Source of the DNA: Lichenibacterium ramalinae
Lineage (GTDB): Bacteria; Pseudomonadota; Alphaproteobacteria; Rhizobiales; Beijerinckiaceae
Direction of reading: 5' to 3'
DNA length: 64,000 nucleotides
Assembly (NCBI RefSeq): GCF_004137085.1
Contig: NZ_QYBC01000017.1
Location: forward strand, 1-64,000
Positions 42,437-63,179 of this stretch are shown in pieces. The notes beneath the pieces are model-generated. The model was not told where the DNA came from. It searched no databases and saw only the letters and a program-made list of their open reading frames with translations. The translations under genes and the position numbers were made by a program. The first letter of the stretch is position 1. Each line of letters starts with the position of its first letter.

Positions 42437-42967
42437 ATGAGCATGCGTTGGTACATCGTTCACGCTTATTCGAACTTCGAGAAGAAGGTGGCCGAGTCCA
42501 TCCGTGAGCAGGCCGCCCAGCGCGGCCTCGCCGACCGGTTCGAGGAGATCCTGGTCCCGACGGAGAACTTCATCGAGGTGAAGCGCGGCCGCAAGGTGAA
42601 CTCCGAGCGCAAGTTCTTCCCCGGCTACGTGCTGGTGCGGACGGAACTGACGGACGAGATCTACCACCTCATCAAGAACACCCCGAAGGTGACGGGCTTC
42701 CTCGGCGCCGACAACAAGCCCCACCCGATCAGCGACGCCGAGGCGGACCGCATCAAGGGACAGGTCGCCGAGGGCGTCGAGCGTCCGAAGTCCTCCGTCA
42801 CCTTCGAGGTCGGCGAGCAGGTGCGGGTGTCGGACGGTCCCTTCGCGTCCTTCAACGGCACCGTCGAGGAGGTCGACGAGGGCCGCTCGCGCGTCAAGGT
42901 CGCGGTGTCCATCTTCGGGCGCGCCACGCCCGTGGATCTCGAATTCGGTCAGGTCGAGAAGCTCTGA
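42437..42967 (+). CDS. nusG: Transcription termination/antitermination factor NusG
   Basis: Encodes 176 residues. The NGN domain begins [19 protein letters not shown] and contains [11 protein letters not shown] and TPKVTGFLG. The KOW domain is at the end ([33 protein letters not shown]). NusG increases elongation rate and couples RNA polymerase to ribosomes and Rho. It lies 42 bases after secE. Confidence 0.97.
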   Translation: MSMRWYIVHAYSNFEKKVAESIREQAAQRGLADRFEEILVPTENFIEVKRGRKVNSERKFFPGYVLVRTELTDEIYHLIKNTPKVTGFLGADNKPHPISDAEADRIKGQVAEGVERPKSSVTFEVGEQVRVSDGPFASFNGTVEEVDEGRSRVKVAVSIFGRATPVDLEFGQVEKL

Positions 42968-42975
42968 CCCGATCC

Positions 42976-43021
42976 GCGCACCCCGCGAGCGGGGCGCGCG
43001 GCCGCCGGCCTCCGGGCCGGC
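42976..43021 (+). terminator. Two tandem hairpins after nusG
   Basis: The first (42976-42986 with 42989-42999, one mismatch) and the second (gccggcc at 43004-43010 with ggccggc at 43015-43021, loop tccg) start 9 bases after the nusG stop. There is no T-run. They probably mark a processing site or partial stop before rplK. Confidence 0.5.
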
Positions 43022-43129
43022 TTCACCCGTGGAAGTCAGGCCCGGTCCGCCAAGCCGGTGTCCCGCGACGCACCACGATCCTGAACGGCCCCGTCCCCCT
43101 GCGGTGCGGGGCGTCATCCGGAGTCACCC

Positions 43130-43558
43130 ATGGCAAAGAAGATCACGGGCTACATCAAGCTTCAGGTTCCGGCCGGAAGCGCCAACCCGTCGCCGCCCAT
43201 CGGTCCCGCGCTGGGTCAGCGCGGCCTGAACATCATGGAATTCTGCAAGGCCTTCAACGCCCGCACGGCGCAGATGGAGAAGGGCTCGCCGATCCCGGTC
43301 GTCATCACGGCCTTCCAGGACCGGTCCTTTACCTTCGAGCTGAAGCTGTCGCCCGTGTCGTTCTTCCTCAAGAAGGCGGCCGGCATCAAGTCCGGGTCCA
43401 AGACCCCGGGTCGCGGCACCGTCGGCCGCGTCACGCGCGCCCAGGTGCGCGAGATCGCCGAGCGCAAGATCGTCGACCTCAACTGCGCGTCGGTCGAGGC
43501 CGCGATGTCGATGGTCGAAGGTTCCGCCCGTTCCATGGGCCTCGAGGTGGTGGGCTAA
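43130..43558 (+). CDS. rplK: 50S ribosomal protein L11
   Basis: Encodes 142 residues: [59 protein letters not shown] and the end [28 protein letters not shown]11 shapes the GTPase-associated centre with L10/L12 and is needed for RelA activation. It has a 5-base gap to rplA. Confidence 0.98.
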   Translation: MAKKITGYIKLQVPAGSANPSPPIGPALGQRGLNIMEFCKAFNARTAQMEKGSPIPVVITAFQDRSFTFELKLSPVSFFLKKAAGIKSGSKTPGRGTVGRVTRAQVREIAERKIVDLNCASVEAAMSMVEGSARSMGLEVVG

Positions 43559-43563
43559 CAGCA

Positions 43564-44262
43564 ATGGCTAAGATCGGAAAGCGCATCGCCGCCGCCCGCG
43601 AGGGCATCGACCGCATCAAGCTCTACGGCGTCGGCGAAGCCGTCGGCCTCGTGAAGAGCCGGTCCAAGACGAAGTTCGACGAGACCGTCGAGATCGCCAT
43701 GAACCTCGGCGTCGACCCGAAGCACGCCGACCAGATGGTCCGCGGCGTCGTCAACCTGCCGAACGGCACGGGCCGCAACGTCCGCGTCGCCGTCTTCGCC
43801 CGCGGCGCCAAGGCCGACGAGGCCCGCAACGCCGGGGCCGACGTGATCGGCGCCGAGGAGCTCGTGGCGGCTGTCCAGGGCGGCACGATCGACTTCGACC
43901 GCTGCATCGCCACGCCCGACATGATGGGCCTGGTGGGCCGGCTCGGCAAGGTGCTGGGCCCGCGCGGCCTGATGCCGAACCCGCGCGTCGGCACCGTCAC
44001 CATGGATGTCGCCGGCGCCGTCAAGGCGTCCAAGGGCGGCGCCGTGGAGTTCCGCGTCGAGAAGGCCGGCATCGTGCAGGGCAGCGTCGGCAAGGCCTCG
44101 TTCGACGACGAGAAGCTCGTCGAGAACATCAAGGCCTTCGTGGACGCCGTGACCCGTGCCAAGCCGGCCGGGGCCAAGGGCACCTACCTGCAGCGCGTCG
44201 CCATCTCGTCCACGATGGGCCCCGGCGTGAAGGTCGACCCCGCGACGCTCGGCAACGCCTGA
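43564..44262 (+). CDS. rplA: 50S ribosomal protein L1
   Basis: Encodes 232 residues with [59 protein letters not shown] and the end [20 protein letters not shown]1 forms the stalk near the E site and represses its own operon by binding mRNA in many bacteria. A 13-bp hairpin follows 24 bases downstream. Confidence 0.98.
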   Translation: MAKIGKRIAAAREGIDRIKLYGVGEAVGLVKSRSKTKFDETVEIAMNLGVDPKHADQMVRGVVNLPNGTGRNVRVAVFARGAKADEARNAGADVIGAEELVAAVQGGTIDFDRCIATPDMMGLVGRLGKVLGPRGLMPNPRVGTVTMDVAGAVKASKGGAVEFRVEKAGIVQGSVGKASFDDEKLVENIKAFVDAVTRAKPAGAKGTYLQRVAISSTMGPGVKVDPATLGNA

Positions 44263-44286
44263 ACGGTCGTCGGACGCCTGTGACGA

Positions 44287-44319
44287 CCCCCTCCCGCGCA
44301 AAACCTGCGCGGGAGGGGG
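44287..44319 (+). terminator. Perfect 13-bp hairpin between rplA and rplJ
   Basis: Arms ccccctcccgcgc (44287-44299) and gcgcgggaggggg (44307-44319) with a 7-base loop. Only AATTC follows, no T-run. It likely ends the rplKA transcript in part, just upstream of a new promoter. Confidence 0.7.
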
Positions 44320-44326
44320 AATTCGC

Positions 44327-44354
44327 TTGGCATAGAGATGTGAAGTCTTTATGA
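44327..44354 (+). promoter_or_regulatory. Candidate sigma70 promoter for rplJL-rpoBC
   Basis: ttggca (44327-44332) and ttatga (44349-44354) are spaced by 16 bases and lie directly behind the rplA terminator-like hairpin. This fits the usual promoter placement before rplJ. It was recognised by eye only. Confidence 0.45.
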
Positions 44355-44802
44355 GGGCGGAAGGGTCCCGCGAGGGGCCTCGAAGACCGCGTCGGTCGAT
44401 CCCCTCGGGGAGATGCCGCCGCGACCTGAAGGCCGGAAGGTGCTGGAGCGATCCCGCACCCTTTCCGGCCGTGTCCTGTCCAAGACTGCAGGTGCCACAC
44501 CGTTTCCCGCCTCCCGGCTCCGGCCGGCGGCGTCGGCCCAAGGGCCTCGGGAGCGGTGGCTTGAATCCCAGGATGCCGGCCTCGTGCCGGGGTTCGACGG
44601 GGAGCCCGCATAGACGGTGAAGCCGGTTTGAGACAAGGGCCTGCGCCAGCGGGCCTTCAGATTTGGTTCGATCCTTCTGTCCGGAGGCCGAAAGGTCGCC
44701 GGGGGCAGGCACAAACTACCGGCATCTGGCGCCCCGGCGCCCGGCTTCGGTGGGGACTTTGTGCAGTCGCGGGGCTAGACTTCGCTATTCGGAGTTTCAA
44801 CT
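44355..44802 (+). promoter_or_regulatory. Long structured leader of the rplJL-rpoBC operon
   Basis: About 450 bases without a gene before rplJ. It contains a strong hairpin (ccggaaggtg near 44430 with caccctttccgg near 44457), a ggccc/gggcc hairpin further on, and the segment gcaggcacaaactaccggc near 44704. In many bacteria the L10-(L12)4 complex binds this leader to repress its own synthesis; that role here is inferred from position. Confidence 0.5.
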
Positions 44803-45333
44803 TTGGACAGAACGGAAAAGAAGGAGCTGATCGACGAGCTCAACGGAGTCTTCCAGAAGACCTCCGTCGTCGTCGTGGCTCACTATTCCGGCCTCACTGT
44901 CGCGCAGCTTCAGCGCTTGCGCAAGCAGATGAGAGAGGCCGGAGCCAAGGTGCAGGTCACCAAGAACCGCCTGACCAAGATCGCCCTCGAAGGCACGGAC
45001 GTGGCTTCCATCGGCACGCTGCTGACGGGGCCCACCATCCTGGCCTATTCGGACGATCCGGTCGCGGCGCCGAAGGTGGCGGCCGCTTTCGCCAAGGATT
45101 TCGAGAAGTTCGTCATCCTCGGCGGCGCAATGGGCAAGACCGCCCTCGACCCGAACGGCGTTCGGGCGCTCGCCACCATGCCGTCGCTCGATGAGCTGCG
45201 CGGCAGGATCGTCGGCCTCATCCAGGCGCCGGCCACGAAGCTCGCCCAGCTCACCACGGCCCCCCAGGCCAAGCTGGCGCGCGTCTTCCAGGCCTATGCC
45301 GACAAGGATGGCGCCACGCAGGACGCCGCCTGA
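44803..45333 (+). CDS. rplJ: 50S ribosomal protein L10
   Basis: Encodes 176 residues from a TTG start (ggag 9 bases upstream), the only in-frame start that gives the standard M-D-R-T-E-K-K-E-L beginning. Core: [42 protein letters not shown], a [17 protein letters not shown] segment, and a helical C-terminus that binds L12. L10 anchors the L12 stalk. A weak start may help keep L10 at the right ratio to L12. Confidence 0.97.
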   Translation: MDRTEKKELIDELNGVFQKTSVVVVAHYSGLTVAQLQRLRKQMREAGAKVQVTKNRLTKIALEGTDVASIGTLLTGPTILAYSDDPVAAPKVAAAFAKDFEKFVILGGAMGKTALDPNGVRALATMPSLDELRGRIVGLIQAPATKLAQLTTAPQAKLARVFQAYADKDGATQDAA

Positions 45334-45396
45334 GGCGGCTCCGACCCTGCACCCTTGATTTCACCCTTCACGAACCAGACATAGAGAATTCTCACC

Positions 45397-45774
<378 letters not shown>

Positions 45775-45828
45775 TCAGGTGAGGGTCCGCGCGGCGGCGA
45801 CCGCGCCCCTCAACTGGATCTGATGATC

Positions 45829-45853
45829 GGTCCCGGGGAGTTTCCCCGGGACC
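45829..45853 (+). terminator. Attenuator-like hairpin between rplL and rpoB
   Basis: Arms ggtcccgggga (45829-45839) and tccccgggacc (45843-45853) pair perfectly around a 3-base loop and are followed by tttccggcgtttt. It resembles the partial terminator between rplL and rpoB in other bacteria that lowers polymerase relative to ribosomal protein output. The rest of 45775-46103 has no gene. Confidence 0.65.
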
Positions 45854-46103
45854 TTTCCGGCGTTTTCCGTCTAGCCCGTCCGGACGCGCCGCATCGACGA
45901 GACGGGACCTGCCGGGGCGTGAGCCCGCGCCGGCGGTGACGCGGAACGGCCCGCCCGCACCGGACCCCGACTGGGTCGACCGGGGCTGGGGGGCTGGGCT
46001 CGGGAATTTTGGCGAGGGTCCGCACGAGCGGCGGCATCTTCGAGGCGGAGACCGGGGGCGTGCCCGGTCGGAGTTCCGCCGCACGAAAGGTACGAGGAGC
46101 GAC

Positions 46104-50240
<4,137 letters not shown>

Positions 50241-50249
50241 CGACGAAAC

Positions 50250-50288
50250 GGCGTCGACCCGAGCTCCGTACGAGCCCGGGTCGACGCC
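50250..50288 (+). terminator. 17-bp hairpin between rpoB and rpoC
   Basis: Arms at 50250-50266 and 50272-50288 pair with one mismatch around a 5-base loop (core ggcgtcgacccg/cgggtcgacgcc). It lies 10 bases after the rpoB stop with no T-run. A complete stop here would block rpoC, so a role in mRNA processing or stability is more likely. Confidence 0.6.
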
Positions 50289-50403
50289 ACCCCGGCGTGC
50301 CGCGCTCCCCGGAAGGAGCCCGGCCCGCCGCCGACGACGATGTGAGACTTTCTCCGAGGGCGTGGCCGCTCCATGCGCGCCTGCCTCGGTTCAGGAGAAG
50401 ACC

Positions 50404-54618
<4,215 letters not shown>

Positions 54619-54642
54619 CGGGACGACCCAGGCGACATGAGG

Positions 54643-54672
54643 AGGGAGGGCGCTTCGGCGCCCTTCTTTTTT
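54643..54672 (+). terminator. Rho-independent terminator after rpoC
   Basis: Stem agggcgc (54647-54653) and gcgccct (54658-54664) with a ttcg tetraloop, followed by tctttttt to 54672. This is the clearest intrinsic terminator in the window and separates rpoBC from the genes downstream. Confidence 0.92.
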
Positions 54673-54825
54673 GCCCGCGCTCCAGAGCTGGCGGGCGTCG
54701 ACGACAGGCTGGACGACGCTGGAGCTGCCGACAGCGATTCACCGCATCCGTGCACGGCGATGGAACCGCCGCTATGAACACGCGATTGTGAACCGTCCAC
54801 CGACGTCAGTCCGTTCCAGGTCTCC

Positions 54826-55269
54826 ATGCCGCTGCCAATGCACATCCAAGCCGACGCGGATGCCGACACGCACGGGCGCGCGGCGGATGCGGAGTTCCGC
54901 GCCATGCTGGCGCCCATCATGGCCGGGGCGCGGGCCCGCGGCGTGGCCGACGGGCTGGAACTGCTCGGGGTCGGCGCCGTCCTCATCGACGCCACCGGTT
55001 GCGTGCTGCATGCGGGCGAGCGAGGCCGGCGCATGATGGCGGGCTGGCTGCGCGTCGTGGAACGGCACCTCGTGGCCGAACGCCCGGGCGACGACCACGC
55101 CATCGCCGAGCTCCTCGGCAGCGCCATCGCGGGCCGGCCGACGCCGGGAGGACTGCGCCTCGGCGGCCTCGGCGGGGAGCCGTCGCTGACGGTGCGTGCC
55201 CTGGTGTTCCCGAGCGACGAGGGTTCGGCGCAACGCCTCCACGCCGTCCTCGTGCTCGACGAGACCTGA
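54826..55269 (+). CDS. Orphan PAS-like protein between rpoC and rpsG
   Basis: Encodes 147 residues. The part GLELLGVGAVLIDATGCVLHAGERGRRMM followed by a helix and then GGLRLGGLGGEPSLTVRALVFP resembles the PAS-like sensory half of LuxR-type regulators. No helix-turn-helix follows before the stop, and none is seen in the next 490 bases, so it may be a truncated regulator or a stand-alone sensor. It starts after the rpoC terminator and before the str-operon promoter. This is an unusual place for any gene. Confidence 0.6.
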   Translation: MPLPMHIQADADADTHGRAADAEFRAMLAPIMAGARARGVADGLELLGVGAVLIDATGCVLHAGERGRRMMAGWLRVVERHLVAERPGDDHAIAELLGSAIAGRPTPGGLRLGGLGGEPSLTVRALVFPSDEGSAQRLHAVLVLDET

Positions 55270-55327
55270 AACGCCCGCGGCAGGTGCATGTCGCACCAGC
55301 TTTCGGCATCGGACCTCACCAAATGCA

Positions 55328-55356
55328 TTGACGCCGTCCGACGTGGCCGTTAAAGA
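55328..55356 (+). promoter_or_regulatory. Sigma70-type promoter for rpsG-fusA-tuf
   Basis: ttgacg (55328-55333), a 17-base spacer and taaaga (55351-55356) make the best -35/-10 pair seen in the window. It would give a leader of about 400 bases before rpsG. Recognised by eye. Confidence 0.6.
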
Positions 55357-55539
55357 AGGCCAACTTTCGGCAGGCCGTAGGCACCTTTGTTTCGGGACGA
55401 CGCGTCCTGGACCCATAAGAGCCTAAACGCTGCCGGCCTCACCTGAGACCAACCTCGACCGCAGCCGCGGTCCCGGTCATCGAAAGAAGCACGAGCGTGA
55501 CGCGCCAGCGTTGCGGTCCTCTGCGTTTGGTGCGCTTGA

Positions 55540-55604
55540 GACCCGCGAGGGTCGAGAGTGCACTTTGTTTTGCACGCGTTTCGGAGGGGCCCCATCGGGG
55601 TCCC
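55540..55604 (+). promoter_or_regulatory. Three consecutive hairpins in the leader before rpsG
   Basis: gaccc-gcga-gggtc (55540-55553), gtgca/tgcac with an 8-base loop (55558-55575), and ggggcccc-atc-ggggtccc (55586-55604, 8 pairs counting one G-T). They lie within the 492-base gap 55270-55761, which otherwise holds the promoter and the rpsL relic. They could be a regulatory leader or part of the inserted DNA. Confidence 0.5.
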
Positions 55605-55690
55605 TGCGGGGCGAACGACGAAGACCTCGACGTGAGGGGCAGGCCGGTGATCAGACCGCGATGGGCGGGCTGGGGGGCAGGCACCACGTC

Positions 55691-55750
55691 CAGGGCGTGA
55701 AGGACCGCACGCCACGCCGGTCGAAGCCCGGCGCCTGGCGTCCGCAGTAA
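55691..55750 (+). pseudogene. rpsL: rpsL (S12) 3'-end relic
   Basis: The 19 codons before a TAA read [19 protein letters not shown]. The end of alphaproteobacterial S12 reads QGVKDRRQRRSKYGAKRP plus one residue; about 14 of 19 match and the stop is aligned. The relic ends 11 bases before rpsG, exactly where rpsL should be, and the rpsG ribosome-binding site (ggaaga) follows it at once. None of the S12 core (KRGVC, TTPKKPNSALRK, GEGHNLQEHS) is present upstream on any frame I could read. Confidence 0.75.
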
Positions 55751-55761
55751 GGAAGAACTCG

Positions 55762-56232
55762 ATGTCGCGTCGTCATAGCGCAGAAAAGCGTGAGATCATC
55801 CCGGACGCCAAGTACGGCGACGTGACCCTCACCAAGTTCATGAACTCGATCATGTACGACGGCAAGAAGTCGACCGCAGAGGCGATCGTCTATGGCGCCT
55901 TCGAGAACATCGAGCAGCGTCTGCGCACCGAGCCGCTGCCCATCTTCATGCAGGCCCTCGACAACGTGGCTCCGGCCATTGAGGTGCGCTCGCGCCGCGT
56001 CGGCGGCGCCACCTACCAGGTGCCGGTCGAGGTTCGCCCCGAGCGCCGCCAAGCCCTCGCCATCCGCTGGCTCATCACGGCCGCCCGCGGCCGCAACGAC
56101 AAGACCATGGTCGACCGTCTGTCGGCCGAACTGATGGACGCCGCCAACAACCGCGGCAATGCCGTCAAGAAGCGCGAAGACACGCACCGGATGGCCGAGG
56201 CCAACCGCGCCTTCTCGCACTACCGCTGGTAA
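55762..56232 (+). CDS. rpsG: 30S ribosomal protein S7
   Basis: Encodes 156 residues: [58 protein letters not shown] and the end [21 protein letters not shown]7 nucleates the 3' domain of 16S rRNA and, with S12, is normally cotranscribed. Here it becomes the first intact gene of the str operon because rpsL is missing. Confidence 0.98.
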   Translation: MSRRHSAEKREIIPDAKYGDVTLTKFMNSIMYDGKKSTAEAIVYGAFENIEQRLRTEPLPIFMQALDNVAPAIEVRSRRVGGATYQVPVEVRPERRQALAIRWLITAARGRNDKTMVDRLSAELMDAANNRGNAVKKREDTHRMAEANRAFSHYRW

Positions 56233-56265
56233 GCCGGCGGTTCAGCGCCATCCGAGGATCGACCC

Positions 56266-58341
<2,076 letters not shown>

Positions 58342-58381
58342 CCTCCCCAACACGTTGAACGAAGCTTGAGAGGAGCCTGAC

Positions 58382-59572
<1,191 letters not shown>

Positions 59573-59583
59573 GAAGCCAACAG

Positions 59584-59622
59584 GTCGGGGAGCGGGGGCG
59601 CTCTGCTCCCGCTCCTACCGAC
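59584..59622 (+). terminator. Bulged 13-bp hairpin between tuf and rpsJ
   Basis: gtcgg plus ggagcggg (59584-59596) pairs with cccgctcc plus ccgac (59608-59622) with a two-base bulge and an 11-base loop. No T-run. It may reduce read-through from tuf into the S10 operon or mark an mRNA processing site. Confidence 0.5.
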
Positions 59623-59636
59623 TAAGGGACATGACG

Positions 59637-59945
59637 ATGAACGGCCAAAACATCCGCATCCGCCTCAAGGCCTTCGATCACCGTGTGCTCGATGCCTCGA
59701 CAAAGGAGATCGTCTCGACCGCCCGCCGCACCGGCGCGCAGGTTCGGGGTCCGATTCCGCTCCCCACGAGGATCGAGAAGTTCACCGTGAACCGTTCGCC
59801 CCACGTGGACAAGAAATCCCGCGAGCAGTTCGAGATCCGCACGCACAAGCGTGTCCTCGACATCGTGGATCCCACTCCGCAGACGGTTGACGCGCTGATG
59901 AAGCTCGATCTGGCCGCCGGTGTCGACGTCGAGATCAAGATCTAA
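59637..59945 (+). CDS. rpsJ: 30S ribosomal protein S10
   Basis: Encodes 102 residues from the second of two nearby ATGs (59637), which has the better spacing to aaggg and gives the standard [16 protein letters not shown] start. It contains [33 protein letters not shown]10 is also NusE, partner of NusB in antitermination. First gene of the S10 operon. Confidence 0.98.
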   Translation: MNGQNIRIRLKAFDHRVLDASTKEIVSTARRTGAQVRGPIPLPTRIEKFTVNRSPHVDKKSREQFEIRTHKRVLDIVDPTPQTVDALMKLDLAAGVDVEIKI

Positions 59946-59996
59946 CGTCGATCCACTGCGATACGCTGTAGCGAAGTATTCTGAAGGAAATCTGAC

Positions 59997-60716
59997 ATGC
60001 GGTCAGGTGTCATCGCCCAGAAGGTCGGAATGACCCGTGTTTTCACGGAATCGGGCGAACATGTGCCGGTGACGGTGCTCAAACTCGACGGTTGCCAGGT
60101 CGTGGCGCATCGCACGGCCGAGGCTAACGGCTACAGCGCGTTGCAGATCGGTATCGGCAAAGCCAAGGTCAAGAACGTCTCCAAGGCCGAGCGCGAGCGT
60201 TTCGCCATCGCCAAGGTGGAGCCGAAGATGAAGCTCGCCGAGTTCCGGGTCGAGGCGGATCACATGATCCCCGTCGGTGCCGAGTTCCAGGCGGACCATT
60301 TCGTCCCGGGGCAGTTCGTCGACGTCACGGGCACGTCGACCGGCAAGGGCTTCGCCGGCCCCATGAAGCGCTGGAACTTCGGCGGCCTGCGCGCCACCCA
60401 CGGCGTGTCGGTGTCGCACCGCTCGCACGGTTCGACCGGCGGCCGCCAGGACCCGGGCAAGACGTTCAAGAACAAGAAGATGGCCGGCCACATGGGCGTC
60501 GACCGCGTGACCACCTTGAACCTCAAGGTCGTCCGCACCGACGTGGAGCGTGGCCTCATCCTGGTCGAGGGCGCGGTTCCGGGCGTGGTCGGCGGCTACA
60601 TCTTCGTGCGCGACGCCATCAAGAAGGCCCGCCACAAGGATGCGCCGATGCCGGGCAAGTTCCGCCTCGTCACCGCCGATGCCGCCCCGGCCGCCGAAGC
60701 CGCCGTTGAGGGTTGA
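59997..60716 (+). CDS. rplC: 50S ribosomal protein L3
   Basis: Encodes 239 residues: [65 protein letters not shown] and RVTTLNLKV. The Gln in GGRQDPG is the position methylated by PrmB in other bacteria. The C-terminus has an Ala-rich tail. It overlaps or abuts rplD. Confidence 0.98.
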   Translation: MRSGVIAQKVGMTRVFTESGEHVPVTVLKLDGCQVVAHRTAEANGYSALQIGIGKAKVKNVSKAERERFAIAKVEPKMKLAEFRVEADHMIPVGAEFQADHFVPGQFVDVTGTSTGKGFAGPMKRWNFGGLRATHGVSVSHRSHGSTGGRQDPGKTFKNKKMAGHMGVDRVTTLNLKVVRTDVERGLILVEGAVPGVVGGYIFVRDAIKKARHKDAPMPGKFRLVTADAAPAAEAAVEG

Positions 60717-60724
60717 GTGAAGCC

Positions 60725-61345
60725 ATGAAGATCGACATCACCTCCCTCGAAGGCCAGGCCGACGGCTCGCTCGAGCTCGCCGACACCATCTTCGGTCTCG
60801 AGCCGCGCCAGGACCTCATCGCCCGGATGATCCGCTACCAGCTCGCCAAGCGGCGCGCCGGCACGCATCAGACCAAGGGCCGGGCCGACATCGCCCGCAC
60901 GGGCAAGAAGCTCTACAAGCAGAAGGGCACGGGTTCGGCCCGCCACGGCTCGGCCCGCGTGCCGCAGTTCCGCGGCGGTGGACGCGCCTTCGGCCCGGTG
61001 ACGCGCTCCCATGCCCACGACCTTCCCAAGAAGGTCCGGGCGCTGGCGCTGCGCCATGCCCTGTCGTCGAAGGCCGCCGACGGCGACCTGATCGTGTGGA
61101 ACGGCGCTTCGGTGTCGGAGCCCAAGACCAAGGTGCTGAAGCAGCGTTTCGAGGCACTCGGGCTCAAGAGCGCGCTCATCATCGACGGCGCCGCCGTCGA
61201 GGAGAACTTCGCCCGCGCGGCCCGCAACATCCCGATGATCGACGTCCTGCCGATCCAGGGCCTCAACGTCTACGACATTCTGCGTCGCAACAAGCTGGTT
61301 CTCACCAAGGCTGCAGTCGACGCGCTGGAGCTGCGATTCAAATGA
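60725..61345 (+). CDS. rplD: 50S ribosomal protein L4
   Basis: Encodes 206 residues from the ATG at 60725; a TTG at 60713 would overlap rplC by 4 bases. It shows [24 protein letters not shown], the tunnel-loop [19 protein letters not shown], and [10 protein letters not shown]4 lines the exit tunnel and in E. coli also represses the S10 operon. Confidence 0.97.
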   Translation: MKIDITSLEGQADGSLELADTIFGLEPRQDLIARMIRYQLAKRRAGTHQTKGRADIARTGKKLYKQKGTGSARHGSARVPQFRGGGRAFGPVTRSHAHDLPKKVRALALRHALSSKAADGDLIVWNGASVSEPKTKVLKQRFEALGLKSALIIDGAAVEENFARAARNIPMIDVLPIQGLNVYDILRRNKLVLTKAAVDALELRFK

Positions 61346-61638
61346 GCCAGGACGCCCGCCACTACGACGTGATCCTTTCCCCGGTCATCACCGAAAAGGC
61401 CACGGCCGCTTCGGACTACAATCAGGTCGTGTTCAAGGTCGCCAAGACCGCCACGAAGCCTCAGATCAAGGCCGCCGTCGAGCAGCTGTTCGACGTGAAG
61501 GTCGAAGCCGTCAACACGACGATCCGCAAGGGCAAGGCCAAGACGTTCCGCGGCTTCAAGGGTCGGCAGGCCGACCTGAAGAAGGCCATCGTGACGCTCG
61601 CGGCCGGCCACAAGATCGACGTCACCACGGGTCTCTGA
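61342..61638 (+). CDS. rplW: 50S ribosomal protein L23
   Basis: Encodes 98 residues: [44 protein letters not shown] and [20 protein letters not shown]. Its ATG overlaps the rplD stop (ATGA). L23 lies at the tunnel exit and docks trigger factor and SRP. Confidence 0.98.
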   Translation: MSQDARHYDVILSPVITEKATAASDYNQVVFKVAKTATKPQIKAAVEQLFDVKVEAVNTTIRKGKAKTFRGFKGRQADLKKAIVTLAAGHKIDVTTGL

Positions 61639-61663
61639 GCGCAGGCATAAGGAAAGACGTGCC

Positions 61664-62497
61664 ATGGCACTGAAGACATTCAAACCGGTCACGCCGAGCC
61701 TTCGCCAGCTCGTGATCGTCGACCGCAGCGGCCTCTACAAGGGCAAGCCGCTGAAGATCCTGACCGAAGGCCTGTCGAAGTCCGGCGGTCGCGGCAACAC
61801 GGGCCGCATCACGGTGCGGTTCCGGGGCGGCGGGCACAAGCAGACCTACCGCATCATCGACTTCAAGCGTCGCAAGCTCGACCAGGCTGCGAAGGTGGAG
61901 CGGATCGAGTACGACCCGAACCGCACCTCCTTCATCGCCCTGATCCGCTACCCGGACGGCGAGCCCGCCTACATCATCGCCCCGCAGAAGCTCAGCGTCG
62001 GCGACGAGGTCGTGTCGGGCCAGCAGGTCGATGTGAAGCCCGGCAACGCCATGCCGCTGGCCTCCATCCCGGTGGGCACCATCGTGCACAACATCGAGAT
62101 GAAGATCGGCAAGGGCGGTGCCATCGCGCGGTCGGCCGGCTCCTACGCCCAGATCGTCGGCCGCGACGCCGGCTACGTCTCGCTGCGCCTGTCGTCGGGC
62201 GAGCAGCGCCTGATCCACGGTGCCTGCTTCGCGACCGTCGGTTCGGTGTCGAACCCCGACCACATGAACATCTCCTACGGCAAGGCGGGTCGCCGCCGCT
62301 GGCTCGGACGGCGCCCGCACAACCGCGGTGTCACGATGAACCCGGTCGACCATCCGCACGGCGGCGGCGAAGGCCGCACCTCCGGCGGCCGTCACCCGGT
62401 CACGCCGTGGGGCAAGCCCACCAAGGGCAAGAAGACACGTACCAACAAGTCGACGGGCAAGTTCATCGTCGCCTCCCGCCACGCCCGTAAGAAGTAA
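61664..62497 (+). CDS. rplB: 50S ribosomal protein L2
   Basis: Encodes 277 residues: [44 protein letters not shown], and the catalytic-centre segment [34 protein letters not shown] including the conserved histidine. L2 is needed for subunit joining and peptidyl transfer. Confidence 0.99.
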   Translation: MALKTFKPVTPSLRQLVIVDRSGLYKGKPLKILTEGLSKSGGRGNTGRITVRFRGGGHKQTYRIIDFKRRKLDQAAKVERIEYDPNRTSFIALIRYPDGEPAYIIAPQKLSVGDEVVSGQQVDVKPGNAMPLASIPVGTIVHNIEMKIGKGGAIARSAGSYAQIVGRDAGYVSLRLSSGEQRLIHGACFATVGSVSNPDHMNISYGKAGRRRWLGRRPHNRGVTMNPVDHPHGGGEGRTSGGRHPVTPWGKPTKGKKTRTNKSTGKFIVASRHARKK

Positions 62498-62507
62498 GGG
62501 CTGATCC

Positions 62508-62783
62508 ATGTCACGTTCGATCTGGAAGGGTCCCTTCGTCGACGGTTACCTGCTGAAGAAGGCAGATACCGTGCGCGGCAGCGGGCGTTCCGAAGTCATC
62601 AAGATGTGGAGCCGTCGCTCCACCATCCTGCCGCAGTTCGTGGGCCTCACCTTCGGGGTTCACAACGGCCACAAGCACGTCCCGGTGACCGTCACCGAGG
62701 ATATGATCGGCCACAAGTTCGGCGAGTTCTCGCCGACCCGCACGTTCCACGGCCACGCCGCGGACAAGAAGTCCAAGAGGTAA
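62508..62783 (+). CDS. rpsS: 30S ribosomal protein S19
   Basis: Encodes 91 residues: [48 protein letters not shown] and [25 protein letters not shown]19 contacts the A-site finger in the 30S head. Ten bases after rplB. Confidence 0.98.
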   Translation: MSRSIWKGPFVDGYLLKKADTVRGSGRSEVIKMWSRRSTILPQFVGLTFGVHNGHKHVPVTVTEDMIGHKFGEFSPTRTFHGHAADKKSKR

Positions 62784-62786
62784 GCG

Positions 62787-63167
62787 ATGAGCAAGCAGGC
62801 CAAGCCCCGCGCGCTCCCCGAGAACGAGGCGAAGTGCGTCGCGCGCATGTTGCGCGTGTCCCCGCAGAAGCTGAACCTCCTGGCGCAGCTCATCCGCGGC
62901 AAGAAGGTCGAGACGGCGCTCGCCGACCTCGAATTCTCGCGCAAGCGCATTTCGGTCGAGGTGAAGAAGGCGCTCGAGAGCGCCATCGCCAATGCCGAGA
63001 ACAACCATGAGCTCGACGTCGACGACCTCATCGTCTCCGAGGCCTATGTCGGCAAGGCGATGGTCATGAAGCGGTTCAGCCCCCGTGCCCGCGGCCGGGC
63101 CGGCCGGATCGAGAAGCCGTTTTCGAACCTCACGATCATCGTGCGGGAAGTCGCAGCCACGGCCTGA
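62787..63167 (+). CDS. rplV: 50S ribosomal protein L22
   Basis: Encodes 126 residues: [57 protein letters not shown] and [22 protein letters not shown], the tunnel beta-hairpin. Erythromycin-resistance changes map to this hairpin in other species; the sequence here looks wild type. Confidence 0.98.
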   Translation: MSKQAKPRALPENEAKCVARMLRVSPQKLNLLAQLIRGKKVETALADLEFSRKRISVEVKKALESAIANAENNHELDVDDLIVSEAYVGKAMVMKRFSPRARGRAGRIEKPFSNLTIIVREVAATA

Positions 63168-63179
63168 GGATTTAATACG

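Noticed and set aside
55497-55700. Idea that an intact but frame-shifted rpsL lies before rpsG
   Set aside because: None of the conserved S12 core segments could be read on any plus frame; only the 3' 60 bases match.
55350-55715. Minus-strand frames (82 and 121 residues) across the rpsG leader
   Set aside because: They overlap each other, contain low-complexity basic stretches, and have no initiation signal; the region is better explained as leader plus rpsL relic.
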